DNA of 64,000 nt from NCBI GenBank assembly GCA_025175895.1, contig CM045997.1, positions 101,356,479 to 101,420,478 of the forward strand. The letters are read 5' to 3'. Under the pieces are notes generated by a model. It saw only the letters and a list, made by a program, of their open reading frames with translations. It made no database searches and was not told where the DNA came from. Each line of letters starts with the position of its first letter. Position 1 is the first letter of the stretch. Below are positions 12,300-23,548 of this stretch, in pieces. The stretch is from Wurfbainia villosa. Taxonomy: Eukaryota > Streptophyta > Magnoliopsida > Zingiberales > Zingiberaceae. The position numbers and the translations under genes were made by a program.

Positions 12300-13115
12300 G
12301 TTAACGACCGAATTTAAATTTTCGGTCGCTAATTAGCGACCGATTAAATTTTCGGTTCCTAATTAGCAACGAAATTTAAATTTGGTCGCTAATTATTACC
12401 GACGGAATTAAATTTCGTCGATAATTAGCGACCGATTTTAAATTCTGTCATTAATTAGCGACCGAAAATATAATCGGTCGCTAATTAGCGACCGAAAATA
12501 TAATCGGTCGCTAATTATTATCGACGGAATTAAATTTCGTCGCTAATTAATGATAAAATTAAATTTTCACCATTGATATAATTAAATTTTCGTCATTACT
12601 ATTAATTATCGACGGAAATATAATTTCATCGCTAATATTACCGACGGAATTAAATTTTCGTCACTAATTACCGACGGAATTAAATTTCCGTCGCTAATTA
12701 GCGACGGAAATTTAATTCCGTCGGTAATTAATGACGAAAATTTAATCGCATCGTTAATTAGCGACGGAAATTTAATTCCGTCGTTAATATTAACGACAGA
12801 AATATAATTCCGTCGCTAATTAGCGACGGAATTAAATTTCGATCGGTAATTAGCGACGGAATTATATTTCCATCGGTAATAATTAACGACGGAATTATAT
12901 TTCCATCGGTAATAATTTCGGTCGGTAATTAGCGACCGATTTTTAAATTCCGTCGCTAATTAGCGACCGAAAATATAATCGGTCGTTAATTAGCGACCGA
13001 ATATTTAATCGGTCGCTAATTAGCGACCGAATTTAAATTCGGTCGCTAATTAGTGACCGAAAATTTAATCGGTCGTTAATTAACGACCGAATTTAAATTC
13101 GGTCGTTAAAATGAG
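12300..13115. repeat. Right subterminal repeat array of the CACTA element
   Basis: About 800 bp of alternating direct and inverted units such as TTAGCGACCGAA and AATCGGTCGCTAAT, with sub-variants (GACGGAAT, TACCGACGG) grouped in runs. Grouping of variants suggests local tandem duplication. Several adjacent inverted pairs would give hairpins. It runs up to the terminal 'aaaatgaggtttttttgtagtg'. Confidence 0.88.
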
Positions 13116-13132
13116 GTTTTTTTGTAGTGTCT

Positions 13133-14238
13133 CATAACCGTCATGTCAGCAAATGAGGTATACAACTCGGATTCTCATTACCTAAGGAAAGAGAGGTTTT
13201 TCTTGATTCCAAAGTTAACCATATTTTTTTCGAAAATTATCATCCAATCTTTATCATTTCGAACAAAAATACTCTTAAATTTTTATCAAATTTCAATTTC
13301 ATCGTGATATAATAAAACCGTAGCATTCTATTATTTAAAAAATATAATTTATTTTAATATATGCAAAATTATTTTATTATTATAATCATAACTATTTTAA
13401 TATTGATCAAAATCATTTAAATCTTAATTTAAACTATTTTAATATGATAAAAAAATAACTAAATTAAAATTATTTAAATGCACGAATAAAAAAAAATACT
13501 TTCACTACTAAATATATTAAAAATATTTTTTTAACAATTTTTAAAAAAATCGATGAAAAATATAATAAAGATGTCAATTTAATTTTCAAAAATCCCTGAT
13601 TGAATATCCAATTAATATAATGAAATTTAGAATTGAATCAAAAATAATATAATAAAATATTAAACTAAATTATATATTAAATTTCCAAACTAATAAATTT
13701 TTATTGCATTAATTAAAATTAAATCTAATAACATAAATTATATTTCACTCTCTGTAAATTATAATCACATGATCAAAATTATACCGGATAACTTGAACCA
13801 AACAACTTTGGACATTTACATTTACACCCCTGTTTCTTTCTGTGTCAAATGCCGCATTAGGATTGGATTTCGTTGGGAAAGTGAGCAGTATCCAACTGAA
13901 CCCGCATGGAAAGCGGAGCGGAGCGGAGCGCAAATGACGTAAAATTTTCTCCACTCGCTCCGTTTGGAGCTGACCTGACCTGTTCTGCTCTGCTCCGCAA
14001 CCCTTTCCTTTTATGCGTTGCAAAGATGCAAATTTGAAAAATTCACTGGCTTTTCACTGGATAGCACCGGTACAGTTGCCCATTTACACAGCCGTTTTGC
14101 AAAGCACAAAAGCCAATTCGGGAAAGCGAACGGCGACAAAATTCAATTACCTCTCCTTACGTACTGTGATATCATAAACCATTAGATGCGATCATCGATC
14201 ACTTGCCGGCCAGGACTCGACTCGGCCTACCCGTTGCC
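13133..14238. other. AT-rich intergenic region
   Basis: About 1.1 kb between the CACTA element and the DOG1-like gene. It is strongly AT-rich from 13200 to 13745. From about 13850 it becomes less AT-rich, with short 'ggagcggagcg' repeats around 13910-13930. No convincing gene was found; the open frame at 13745-14023 has no recognisable features. The last ~200 bp probably hold the 3' UTR of the DOG1-like gene. Confidence 0.5.
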
Positions 14239-14898
14239 TTAGCCTCGTTCGCCGTCATGCTCCAGTCCGATTTCCCGCATGCCGATCTCCAGGTCTGCTG
14301 CAGCGACGAGGAGATCGACCGCCTGCAGCGGCTCGAGGATGGAAAGTACCTCCCGCAGCGTCCGCAGGCGAAGCTCGTCGGCTCGGCCCATGACGCGCCC
14401 TAGCGCCGCCACCTTCTCCTCCATCTCCGCGTCCGACCGCGGGAACGGCTCCGCCACGCCCTCCTGCACCGACGCCATCTCCGCCCCGATCTCGACCTCC
14501 TCCCGCACCGTCCTCTGCTGGAGCTCGTCGATGCAGGCAAGCTGGGCGGCGCTAAGGTCGCCTAGGTCTCCCGAGTGCACACCCATCAGGATGTCCGCCA
14601 GTTGCGACTCGAACCGGAGACTCGACTCGGAGTAGAGGAGGTGGATCAGTGAGTTGGGGCGCCACCCGGCGACCCAGTGGGCGGCGCGCTCGAGGGCGGT
14701 GGCCCACGGAGCAGCGAAGGCCAGAACCGGGTCGGTGCGGGTGACGTCGGACCGAGCGAGGAAGAATGACTCGTACTGGAGAAGGGCCCGGTCGATGAGG
14801 GCGCGGTCGGCCGACGCCCTTCCAAGGCGGAGCTCGCGGCGGAGTCGGCGAAGCTGGCGTGGCCACACTGCGGTGAAGATGGACTCGCTGGAGTTCAT
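14239..14898 (-). CDS. DOG1-domain protein (DOG1-like / TGA-like seed dormancy family)
   Basis: An intact 219-residue single-exon gene, the only convincing host gene here. DOG1-domain proteins share a conserved region with TGA bZIP factors. Characterised members act in seed dormancy, ABA signalling or pollen aperture formation; none can be chosen for this copy. Residues 32-210 fit the domain: RALLQYESFFLAR (37-49), then APWATALERAAHWVAGWRP (63-81) with HLLYS (86-90), the AAQLACIDELQQRT helix (117-130) with EEVEIGAEMASVQEGVAEP (133-151), and ADELRLRTLREVLSILEP (173-190) with QAVDLLVAAADLEIGMREIG (192-211). No bZIP region, signal peptide or membrane segment is visible. The ATG at 14898 is the first in frame before the domain, and the gene ends with TAA at 14239. 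It is strongly GC-rich, especially at third positions, unlike its surroundings. Confidence 0.88.
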   Translation of the reverse strand: MNSSESIFTAVWPRQLRRLRRELRLGRASADRALIDRALLQYESFFLARSDVTRTDPVLAFAAPWATALERAAHWVAGWRPNSLIHLLYSESSLRFESQLADILMGVHSGDLGDLSAAQLACIDELQQRTVREEVEIGAEMASVQEGVAEPFPRSDAEMEEKVAALGRVMGRADELRLRTLREVLSILEPLQAVDLLVAAADLEIGMREIGLEHDGERG

Positions 14899-16284
14899 GG
14901 ATGGAAGCGAGGTCGGTAATTACAAACCAAACATTCAATTTCAATACTGCCACTGCCTTGTATCTGTACTCTCGATCACATCACAAGCAGAGCCAGAGAG
15001 AGGGGTAGTAGTAGCAGTGACTAGTGTGACTGACGAAGGGATCCACTTGTCTTCCCATCGCAGAGTCATTGGGTGGATTAGATTGAAAAAGGGCAGTTTG
15101 GAGTGTTGCCAAGTGCCTATGCATTTTGAGAGCGTGGCATTGCCTTTTTCGTTGCACTCGCAGCGCCAAACAGCTGTAGATTGACTACCTTGTCTTATCT
15201 CTCACGCTGTCTGTACATTCCCTATTTAATGAGTCTGAGTTAGCTGGGCCATGTGGATTAAAGAAGTTTTTTTGTTTGTTTGTCTTAAAGAAGTTTTTCT
15301 TTTTTTTTCTTTTTTTTTTGCCAATTTATCATAATAAGATTATAATTTTGTAAAATAATTAAAATATCATCTGATTTTTATATTTAACTAAAAAACACAC
15401 ATTTCTTAAAATATTTTTTCCCCTTTAGCAAAAAAAAAAAAAAAAAGGCAAAAAAACCGTGAAAAAAAAACAATGAAATCCAAATTCACCTTCGTGACTA
15501 GAAACGATAACTTACTTGCAAAATCGTAGACAAAAGATAGTTATCTACTGTAAAATCACTGCCAAGAGGCAGCCATAGAACACAGAGAGTGGAATAGGAA
15601 TTGCTTACTTTATTGATTTATTTTTTAGGCTAACAAGCATATTTACATAAATTGTCTATATAGAAGATATTGTGACAAATATGATGATAGTTGATGTGGT
15701 CCGATTTTTCTTTCCTGATCTTAGATCACTGAGGATGAAATCTCTTCGATCGCAACAGTAAAATCTCCCGTCCCTTTTCTGTGAAAGCCAACACAAGGTC
15801 AGGCTAATGGTTCTCGAATATCTAAGTTAGAGCTTATTGAAGGAAGATAACTGAAGTAAAAGATATAGTAGTGTAGAGAAACATGTATAAGAATGATCAA
15901 CCCTCTCTCTCCGTCCTCTTCTCTCCCTTTTATAGCCTCTTCTTCCCCACGACTCTTTGGCGATGTCTTAAGGCAAACAGTCGCATAACAACATGCAAAG
16001 ATGATCCTCTACATGAAAAGTCATATGGGTCGAGGTGATGATATTGTTAGGCCCTTAGAGAATGACTCATGGAATTTTTTGTGGGACCTATGAGGCATCC
16101 TCAAGTTATTATGAAAAACGGTGACATGTATAAATGAATTCTAACAAATCACTAAGGAAATATTTTATGAGATCCGACCTTAACCGACTAGCTATTCCTC
16201 CATTAAGAAGTGGTCTCATGCTAACTGATATATTATTCCTTCTTCATGATTATTTCACCGAAGCTCAATCACTTACTATATCTC
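14899..16284. other. Upstream flank of the DOG1-like gene and spacer
   Basis: No gene was recognised. On the minus strand a TATA-like TTAAATAG lies at about 15222-15230, roughly 320 bp upstream of the DOG1-like ATG; it is a weak promoter candidate. T-rich and A-rich runs occur at 15300-15320 and 15430-15445. From about 15560 the sequence ('agaacacagagagtggaata', then 'tcccttttatagcctcttc' near 15925) looks transposon-derived and leads into the minisatellite. Confidence 0.4.
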
Positions 16285-16915
16285 CCAAGTCGTTCCTTCC
16301 CTAACTCGACAACCGACCTGTTTCCAGAGTCGCTCCTTTCTGATTTGGCACCCTGCCTGCTTTCCGAATCGCCTACTTCTCGACTCGGCGCTTTGTTTGC
16401 TTCCTGAGTCGTCTCTTCCCTAACTTGGCACTCTGTTTACTTCCTGAGGCTCCTTTGTCCCGACTCAGCACTCTGCTTACTTTTCGAATCGTCTCTTCCT
16501 TGACTCGATACTCTGTCTGCTTCCTGAGTCATCTCTTCCCCGACTCGATACTCTGCTTGCTTCTCGAGTTGCTTCCGTCCGAACTCAACACTCGGTCTGC
16601 TTCCCGAGTCATCTCTTCCTTGACTCGGCACTTTGCCTGCTTTACGAGTCGCTTCCTTCCCTGACTTGGCACTCTGCCTGCTTTACGAGTAGCTTCCTTC
16701 CTGACTCGGCACTCTGCCTGCTTTCTGATCGTCTCTTTTATGACTCGACACTCTGTCTGCTTCCCAAGTCGCCTCCTTCCTGACTCAACACTCTGCCTGC
16801 TTCCCAAGTCATCTCTTCATTGAATTGACACTCTGCTTATTTCTCGAGTCAGCCCTCTTCATGAACTCGACTCTCGACCTACTTCATGAGTCAATACTCT
16901 TCTCTGACTCGATAC
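16285..16915. repeat. Minisatellite of ~40-bp units with inverted arms
   Basis: About 15 degenerate tandem units modelled on GACTCGGCACTCTGCCTGCT followed by TCCCGAGTCGTCTCTTCCTT. Each unit contains arms GACTCGG and CCGAGTC that could pair into a hairpin with a ~14-nt loop. The open frames across it on either strand are repeat artefacts. It sits in transposon-derived sequence, probably a decayed LTR, and parallels the hairpin arrays of the Sirevirus LTRs. Confidence 0.85.
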
Positions 16916-16929
16916 TCCCCACACTTAGC

Positions 16930-17459
16930 CATATTTATTGGGAATCCTTGAATGGCTAGAGGGGGTGAATTATTGTGTTACAAAATATTAAGTAATCACT
17001 AATTAAATTATTATAATAATCAAATATATACTGATACTACCATAATCTAGCTAAGTGTATGAGGTGAGGAGTTAAGATGATGATTTGCATAGACTAAAGG
17101 TCAAGATGAGGGAGGTCAACTTTGAGAATAAGTCAAGGGTCGAGCTGAGGTAGGTCAGCTCGGAGAATAAGTGAAGAACTAAGCTAAGGAAGGTCAGCTC
17201 GGAGAGTAAGTTAAGGGTTGAGCTTGTTGGGTTTCCCTGGCACCGCGGCGAGTGTGTGTTCGAACATGTTTCGTAAACATTTACACAGCGGAAGAATTAA
17301 AAGTAATAAATCTAATTTATTACAATACACACACCACACGCATACAGGATACAATATGTGTAGACATAATCGCAGTTTCAAATTTTACAATAAAAGGAAA
17401 TTACGCTAGTTATACCTGACGTATCACGTGCAACGGGAATGACATCAACCGGAGCAACT
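16930..17459. repeat. Fragments of LTR termini with a short tandem repeat
   Basis: At about 16938 the string TTGGGAATCCTTGAATGG then CTAGAGGGGGTGAA is typical of the PBS-side end of a minus-oriented LTR of the window's Copia type. 17095-17222 holds about three copies of a ~44-bp unit built on GGTCAGCTCGGAGAATAAGT. At 17226 a second minus-oriented start, TGTTGGGTTTCCCTGG, opens a ~230-bp fragment with 'cacagcggaagaa', also an LTR-end pattern. No PBS or coding sequence accompanies them. Confidence 0.5.
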
Positions 17460-18535
17460 TGTTGGATCGAGAAGCGTTGCTAAAGGGGGGGGTGAATAGC
17501 GAGCGTAAAACTTTCTTTCGTTCGTTCGATAAGAGCAAACACAGCGAAAAAATAAATAACACAATTTATTTTTACTTGGTTCACAACCCACCGGCTGCTA
17601 ATCTAAGGCCTCGTGATCCTTGACTGCGTACGAAGGGGCAATCCACTATAGAGTCTTCTCTTCGTTGGAGGTAGGAGACAACGATCACAAAAACCGAAAA
17701 CACGAGGATGAGACAACAAGCCTACCTCACCTCGTTACTATTAAAATCACGAATACAATAATTAAATAGAAACAAACTTGTTGCCACTGTCGACGAAGAA
17801 GATGTAAGCTTAGCGTTGCGTCAGCGTTATAACGGCGTTGGAACTTTGGCGTTGTAGGAGTACTTGAGAATAGTATTGATGATCTTTGGGTTGGAATCCT
17901 CCCCTACTTTTATAGTTTTTTTTGCCTTGGAATACATCTTGATAGAAATCCTCAACTTTTGAAACTGATCACAAGATGACACCTTATCTTATCGCAAAGT
18001 AGTCACGTCAAATATTATCCATTTTGACCTAGCGCCAAAAGGCGATTAAATCGCCATCATTCGGTGATGCCTTCCATCGGTCGGCCCGATGTGCATCAAT
18101 CGGCCCCTTGATGATCAATGATCATTGCCCGGCTGACCACTTCCCTCGATGAGGTTAGCACGGAAAATGATAAATATGACGGTTCCTTACCGTCCGATCT
18201 CAACCTAGACCTTCCACTGGAAGTCTTAGTTGGATCACCGCCTACGATCATCCCCATACAAAGGACACGACCTTATCATCTCTCACTCACACGAGCTTAC
18301 CTCAACCTTTACCTTTGAATCTTCACTTCCGGTCTTCACCTGAGTTCTTCGGCTCCCTCCGAAGTCCTCCCGGTGTCGCCCGACCACCACGGTTCCCTCC
18401 GAGTGTCGCTGACCTTCAGCTTAGCTTAGCAATTCTGCACACTTGATTCAGCTCGTAAGATAACAAAGTGACTTAACTTTGTGTATTTGCTATAATCAAA
18501 ACTCAAGTTCGATTCAGGTGCCTACTGCACCAATA
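17460..18535 (-). repeat. Minus-oriented LTR, about 1.1 kb
   Basis: Starts TGTTGGATCGAGAAGCG with the usual run 'ggggggggtgaatagcg' and ends near GCACCAATA, close to the GCACCAACA end of related LTRs. No PBS lies to its left and no normal polypurine tract to its right, so it is a solo or rearranged LTR. CGATCG/GATCGG-type palindromes (18055-18125) replace the CAGTCGACTG cluster seen elsewhere. No coding sequence. Confidence 0.55.
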
Positions 18536-19010
18536 ATAGAGCGGGAGCGCTAAGATTTGGTGAAACCACCAATCTAGCACTTTTTGGCTTTCTTTTCGTA
18601 TTTTTCAATTCATGTTTTTTTTGTTTTTTTTCTCCCGCACTACTAATCCAAGACGAAGTCTTGGTACTCTTCTTTTGGTTGTGTGTTTGCAAGTATTCGC
18701 TTTTGGAGTAGCCGACGGTGAAACGGTCATAACTTTTAGTACAAGTGGACCCACGAAACGTGTTACCTACCAAATCGAAGCTCTCTGAGAGATCTACACT
18801 TCTTATAAGGGTTTACCCTCGTAACAAGTTGTCTTCACCCCCACCCCCCCTCTAGCGATGCTTCTCGATCCACTTATTGGATCGATTTGAGCACTAGAGG
18901 GGGGAGGGGTGAATAGCGCAAAAGAAACTTTTTCGTTTTTGTTTGATATAAAACACAAGTAAGAGTAAACACAACGGAAAATAAATATGACACGCTTGGA
19001 ACTCAGCAAG
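18536..19010. repeat. Head-to-head LTR ends forming an inverted junction
   Basis: Around 18845-18870 a plus-oriented LTR end reads CCCCCCTCTAGCGATGC then TTCTCGATCCA. Directly after CTTAT a minus-oriented end begins TTGGATCGATTTGAGCAC then TAGAGGGGGGAGGGG. The two form a natural inverted repeat centred near 18868. The first end is the mirror of the LTR start at 17460. 18536-18830 has T-rich runs and no gene. Two LTRs of related families have been joined, perhaps at a PBS, since AAGTGG remains on the minus strand. Confidence 0.5.
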
Positions 19011-20452
19011 TCGTGTACAACAGATTCGGACTCGGATACAAGGCTAAATCCACCTATAAATCATACATGTCATTACTTAGCCGAAACGCTAAGAATCAAG
19101 TCCAAGCATGAGTTCCTAAGTCTAGCTTAGTCAACCAAGTTGGACCAAATCAATTTTGGGTTCCCAAGAGTCAAGTTCACTTAGTGAACAAAACTCAATC
19201 TAGCTACCATTTAGGGGGAGCTAACACTTTGCTTGTTTCCTTGTTTAGTTAAACACTTGCATGCTTTAGTTTACTTTACTTGGTTAATTTAGAATGGACT
19301 AGATAGGAAATAAAGTAGTTTAAACTTGAACAACCTAGTACTAAGACAAGTGAACTGATAGTAAGTTAGGGAAGCTCTTCGAAGTGCATGTCTAGGAAGT
19401 GGTCGTTGCTCCGATAACCATGAAGGTTATGTGCCTCGCCACGACCTGGTGTACTAAGTCGAGTGGAACTGACCGAAGCTAACTCACTAAGTCTTTGACT
19501 AGTTAGACTAAAGCTTAGTCTAAAGTGAATCAGAAGTCAATGTTGGAAAAACCTATTTGACTAACTCAAACCAAGCTTGAATCTAACACAAGTTTAGACA
19601 CTTTGAAATTACTCATTAAACTTAATTAAGATTAAAAGAAATCCTCATCTCACAAAACCCATAGGAATAAGTGTATTGAAAACCTAGCTTGGGTGAGATG
19701 ATTTAGAATTTAATTAAGACTAATTAGTTTAGTTTAACTAAACCTAATGTACTTAAATCAAGATTAATAAATTTACCTTAACAAATTACCTTAATTAAAC
19801 TTAACTTAATTCAACTCAACTTAATGTACTATACTTAAACTAAACAAACATACCTAAATAAACAGATTCACAAATTACTTAATTACATGGCTTAAATTTA
19901 ATTAAATTAAATCTAATTTAACTAGATTAAAATGAACTTAGTTGACTCACTTAATCAAACATAAATAACCTACTAAATTAAACCTAATCATCTAATCGAT
20001 ACAACTAACTTAATAAAATCAAACAATTAAGTAAATAAATGCAATTAAACTAATAAAATCAATTTAAACATATAAATCAATCAAAATAAACATACTCGAA
20101 TTCAGTCGATTGAATTGTGTTCAGTCGACTCAACAAGAGTCGACTGAATCAGCTTTAGTTGCTTCCGAGTATCGGGAAGGTAAAACGTGACTTCAGTCGA
20201 CTAAAGTTGTTTCAGTCAACTGAAATGAACCGGTAGATAAAGTTTAGGTGGCGAAGTAAATGATAAAATTTATTACAGTCGACTGAAAAATATTCAGTCG
20301 ACTGGACTATTTCCAGTCGACTGAATCCTGTCTATAAGACCAACACCGAGCCACGCCAAAATCATTCACAGCCGTCACAAATCCACTGCAAAAACCCTAA
20401 TTCCAGACTTCCAAAGTGCTTAGGTCGTCATATTTCTTTAATATCATCCAAA
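19011..20452 (+). other. Left part of element D: gag-end remnant, AT-rich spacer and palindrome cluster
   Basis: At about 19125-19175 the plus strand reads like the C-terminal gag motif of the Sirevirus-type elements (DQINFGFPR, compare SNRFWVPKS elsewhere), followed by a polypurine-like 'agggggagc'. 19230-20090 is AT-rich without genes. 20100-20325 carries about eight CAGTCGACTG-type palindromes. A TATA-like TCTATAAG follows at about 20331, roughly 120 bp ahead of the ATG of the PF20167-like gene, so this stretch is probably that gene's promoter. Confidence 0.5.
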
Positions 20453-20676
20453 ATGCCAAGGTAATAACTCTAAAACTTCAATTTCAATTATTTTCAATAA
20501 ATATTGAATATTTATAATTCAATTAGGGATAAAAGAAGAGCTGTTGAGATTGAGTCATCGACTCCATTCTTGGATATTAGGTTCCCCACTGAGGGGCATA
20601 GGATTAGGTTTGAGAGCACCACTTACATTCCTATGCCTACTAGGTACATTAGTAGATCATACTTTAGTAATGCATG

Positions 20677-21974
<1,298 letters not shown>

Positions 21975-23548
21975 TGTAGGAGATTTGAGGCCGCTAGAGG
22001 GGGGGTGAATAGCGTTGAATTCGTAGGAAGATGGAAATCGTTCGCGTTGCTTGTCTACAATCTTGTTAGTACGCAGCGGAATAAACAATAACAAATACAA
22101 ACACAAGATACAATCACAACACGCACGATATAACGTGGTTCGGAACCACACGGTTCCTACTCTATGGATCGAGCTCTAACGAGCTCTAGCGATGCCAATG
22201 CAATCACTAATCAATAAACTCCTTCTCGACAACAAGTCGGAGGCGGAGAAACCTTGTACAAACGTTTACAACAATAAACGAAAGAAATACAAGCAAATAC
22301 AAAGGAAATGTAAAGAACACTTTACAAACTAGGGTTTTGAGTGCTTGCTTGTTGGTTGCTTGGATGAGCTTGAAGGACCCTGAAATGCACCTGCAAATCG
22401 CCTTCAAATCGCCTCACCAAAGCTCCCAAAAATCTGATTCTTGAGCCTTCCACGAACAGATGCTTTTATCCTCCATCGGGCTGGATTTCTGCATGATCGC
22501 CATAAGTCCCGATCATTCCAAGATCAGAGTCATGAGACAACGGCTCAATCCACGTTGGACAAGTTCCAACGGGACTCTTGGCACGATCGCACCAGAGTCG
22601 ATCGCCTACGGCTACGGAGCATTCTGCGGCTTGTCGAACTAGCAATGATCGCGACCCTTGGCGCCGACCGTCAGATCATCGCTCGATCGCTTCCATCGAG
22701 CAATGACCGCCGAGCAGCCTCGCTCTTAAACGGCAAATAACTGTTGACTCCCGCCATAATGCCCGACCGCTAAGATGAGGTTTTAACCCAAGTATGATGC
22801 CCCCATACTTGCTAGACCACCCTTAGCCTAGACCTAAGCCTTCTAGCCACCTCCATCAGCCTCACGCCTCTCGGATCCCTCCAAGTCATCCATGACTTGT
22901 TCATCCATCGCGCTAGCCGCCAGGTGCTTCCCTCGGCTATGTCATGCTAACGGTGTCTACACCGCCAAGGCACATTGGACTTACGCCGCCAAGACTCCGC
23001 TTGGACTTTACGCTGCCAATATCAATCCCCTTGGACTTCCCAAATGCCAAGACTCAAGCTTGGACTTTCCCTTGCCAACCCATGTTGGACTTTCCATGCC
23101 AAGACCCATGCTTGGACTTTCCATTTGCCAAGACCCCTGCTTGGACTTCTCATTTGCCAAGACCCATGCTTGGACTTCTCATGCCAAGTACTCAAGACTT
23201 GGACTTTCCCAAATGCCAAGTGTTCCACTTGGACTTTCCATGCCAAGTGCACAAGACTTGGACTTTTCATGCCAAGTACCCATGACTTAGACTTTACCTT
23301 GCCAAGACCCATGCTTGGACTTTCCCATAATCACCTGGTCAACCCCAGTCAACCATCAAGGTCTTCCTCGAGTCAAACTCGAGTCCGGTCAAGCATGACC
23401 CGGGTCGATTGCTCCAACAAATCTCCCGACATATTAGCAGACATTAATGTCGAACATCAATGCGAACCACTTTGTCAAATCCCTTTGTCAAACATCAAAA
23501 CATCACTCGAGTCAAACTAGTGCAGTGTCGTGACTGGGCGATTACCAA
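21975..23548 (-). repeat. 3' LTR of element E
   Basis: Starts TGTAGGAGATTTGAGG. A terminal-looking GCTCCAACA occurs at 23419, but the end beside the polypurine tract complement ('atctccccctttttg') is ACCAACA at 23548, so the last ~130 bp look partly duplicated. It contains the hairpin-module array (22955-23330). The promoter palindromes are of the CGATCG/GATCG type (22490-22700), not CAGTCGACTG, unlike the sister LTR at 27309. A TATA-like complement of 'ggataaaagc' lies near 22465. Confidence 0.82.

Larger units (their letters stand above)
8887..13129. mobile_element. Complete non-autonomous CACTA element carrying a gene fragment (Pack-CACTA)
   Basis: The left end is CACTACAAGAA at 8887 and the right end is TTTTTTTGTAGTG at 13129, as expected for CACTA (En/Spm) termini. 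A 3-bp target duplication TCT flanks it (8884-8886 and 13130-13132). Both subterminal regions hold dense repeats of TTAGCGACCGA and its complement, the kind of array bound by the element's accessory protein in known CACTA families. The 4243-bp interior shows no transposase. It carries a captured GDPD gene fragment (10370-11500) and a GC-rich exon-like block (11817-12290), both read on the minus strand. Mobility would require transposase from elsewhere. Confidence 0.93.

Noticed and set aside
13745..14023. 92-codon open frame on the minus strand
   Set aside because: No recognisable domain, AT/GC junction region, no supporting context.
14203..15184. Plus-strand open frames over the DOG1-like gene
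   Set aside because: They are antisense shadows of a GC-rich gene; the minus-strand frame matches a known family over its whole length.
16425..16807. Open frames in the minisatellite
   Set aside because: Repeat-derived and present on both strands with no domain.
22900..23520. Open frames of 113-181 codons rich in LDF/CLDFS repeats
   Set aside because: They translate the LTR hairpin array. The same kind appear in every copy of the LTR, on both strands, without conserved frame.
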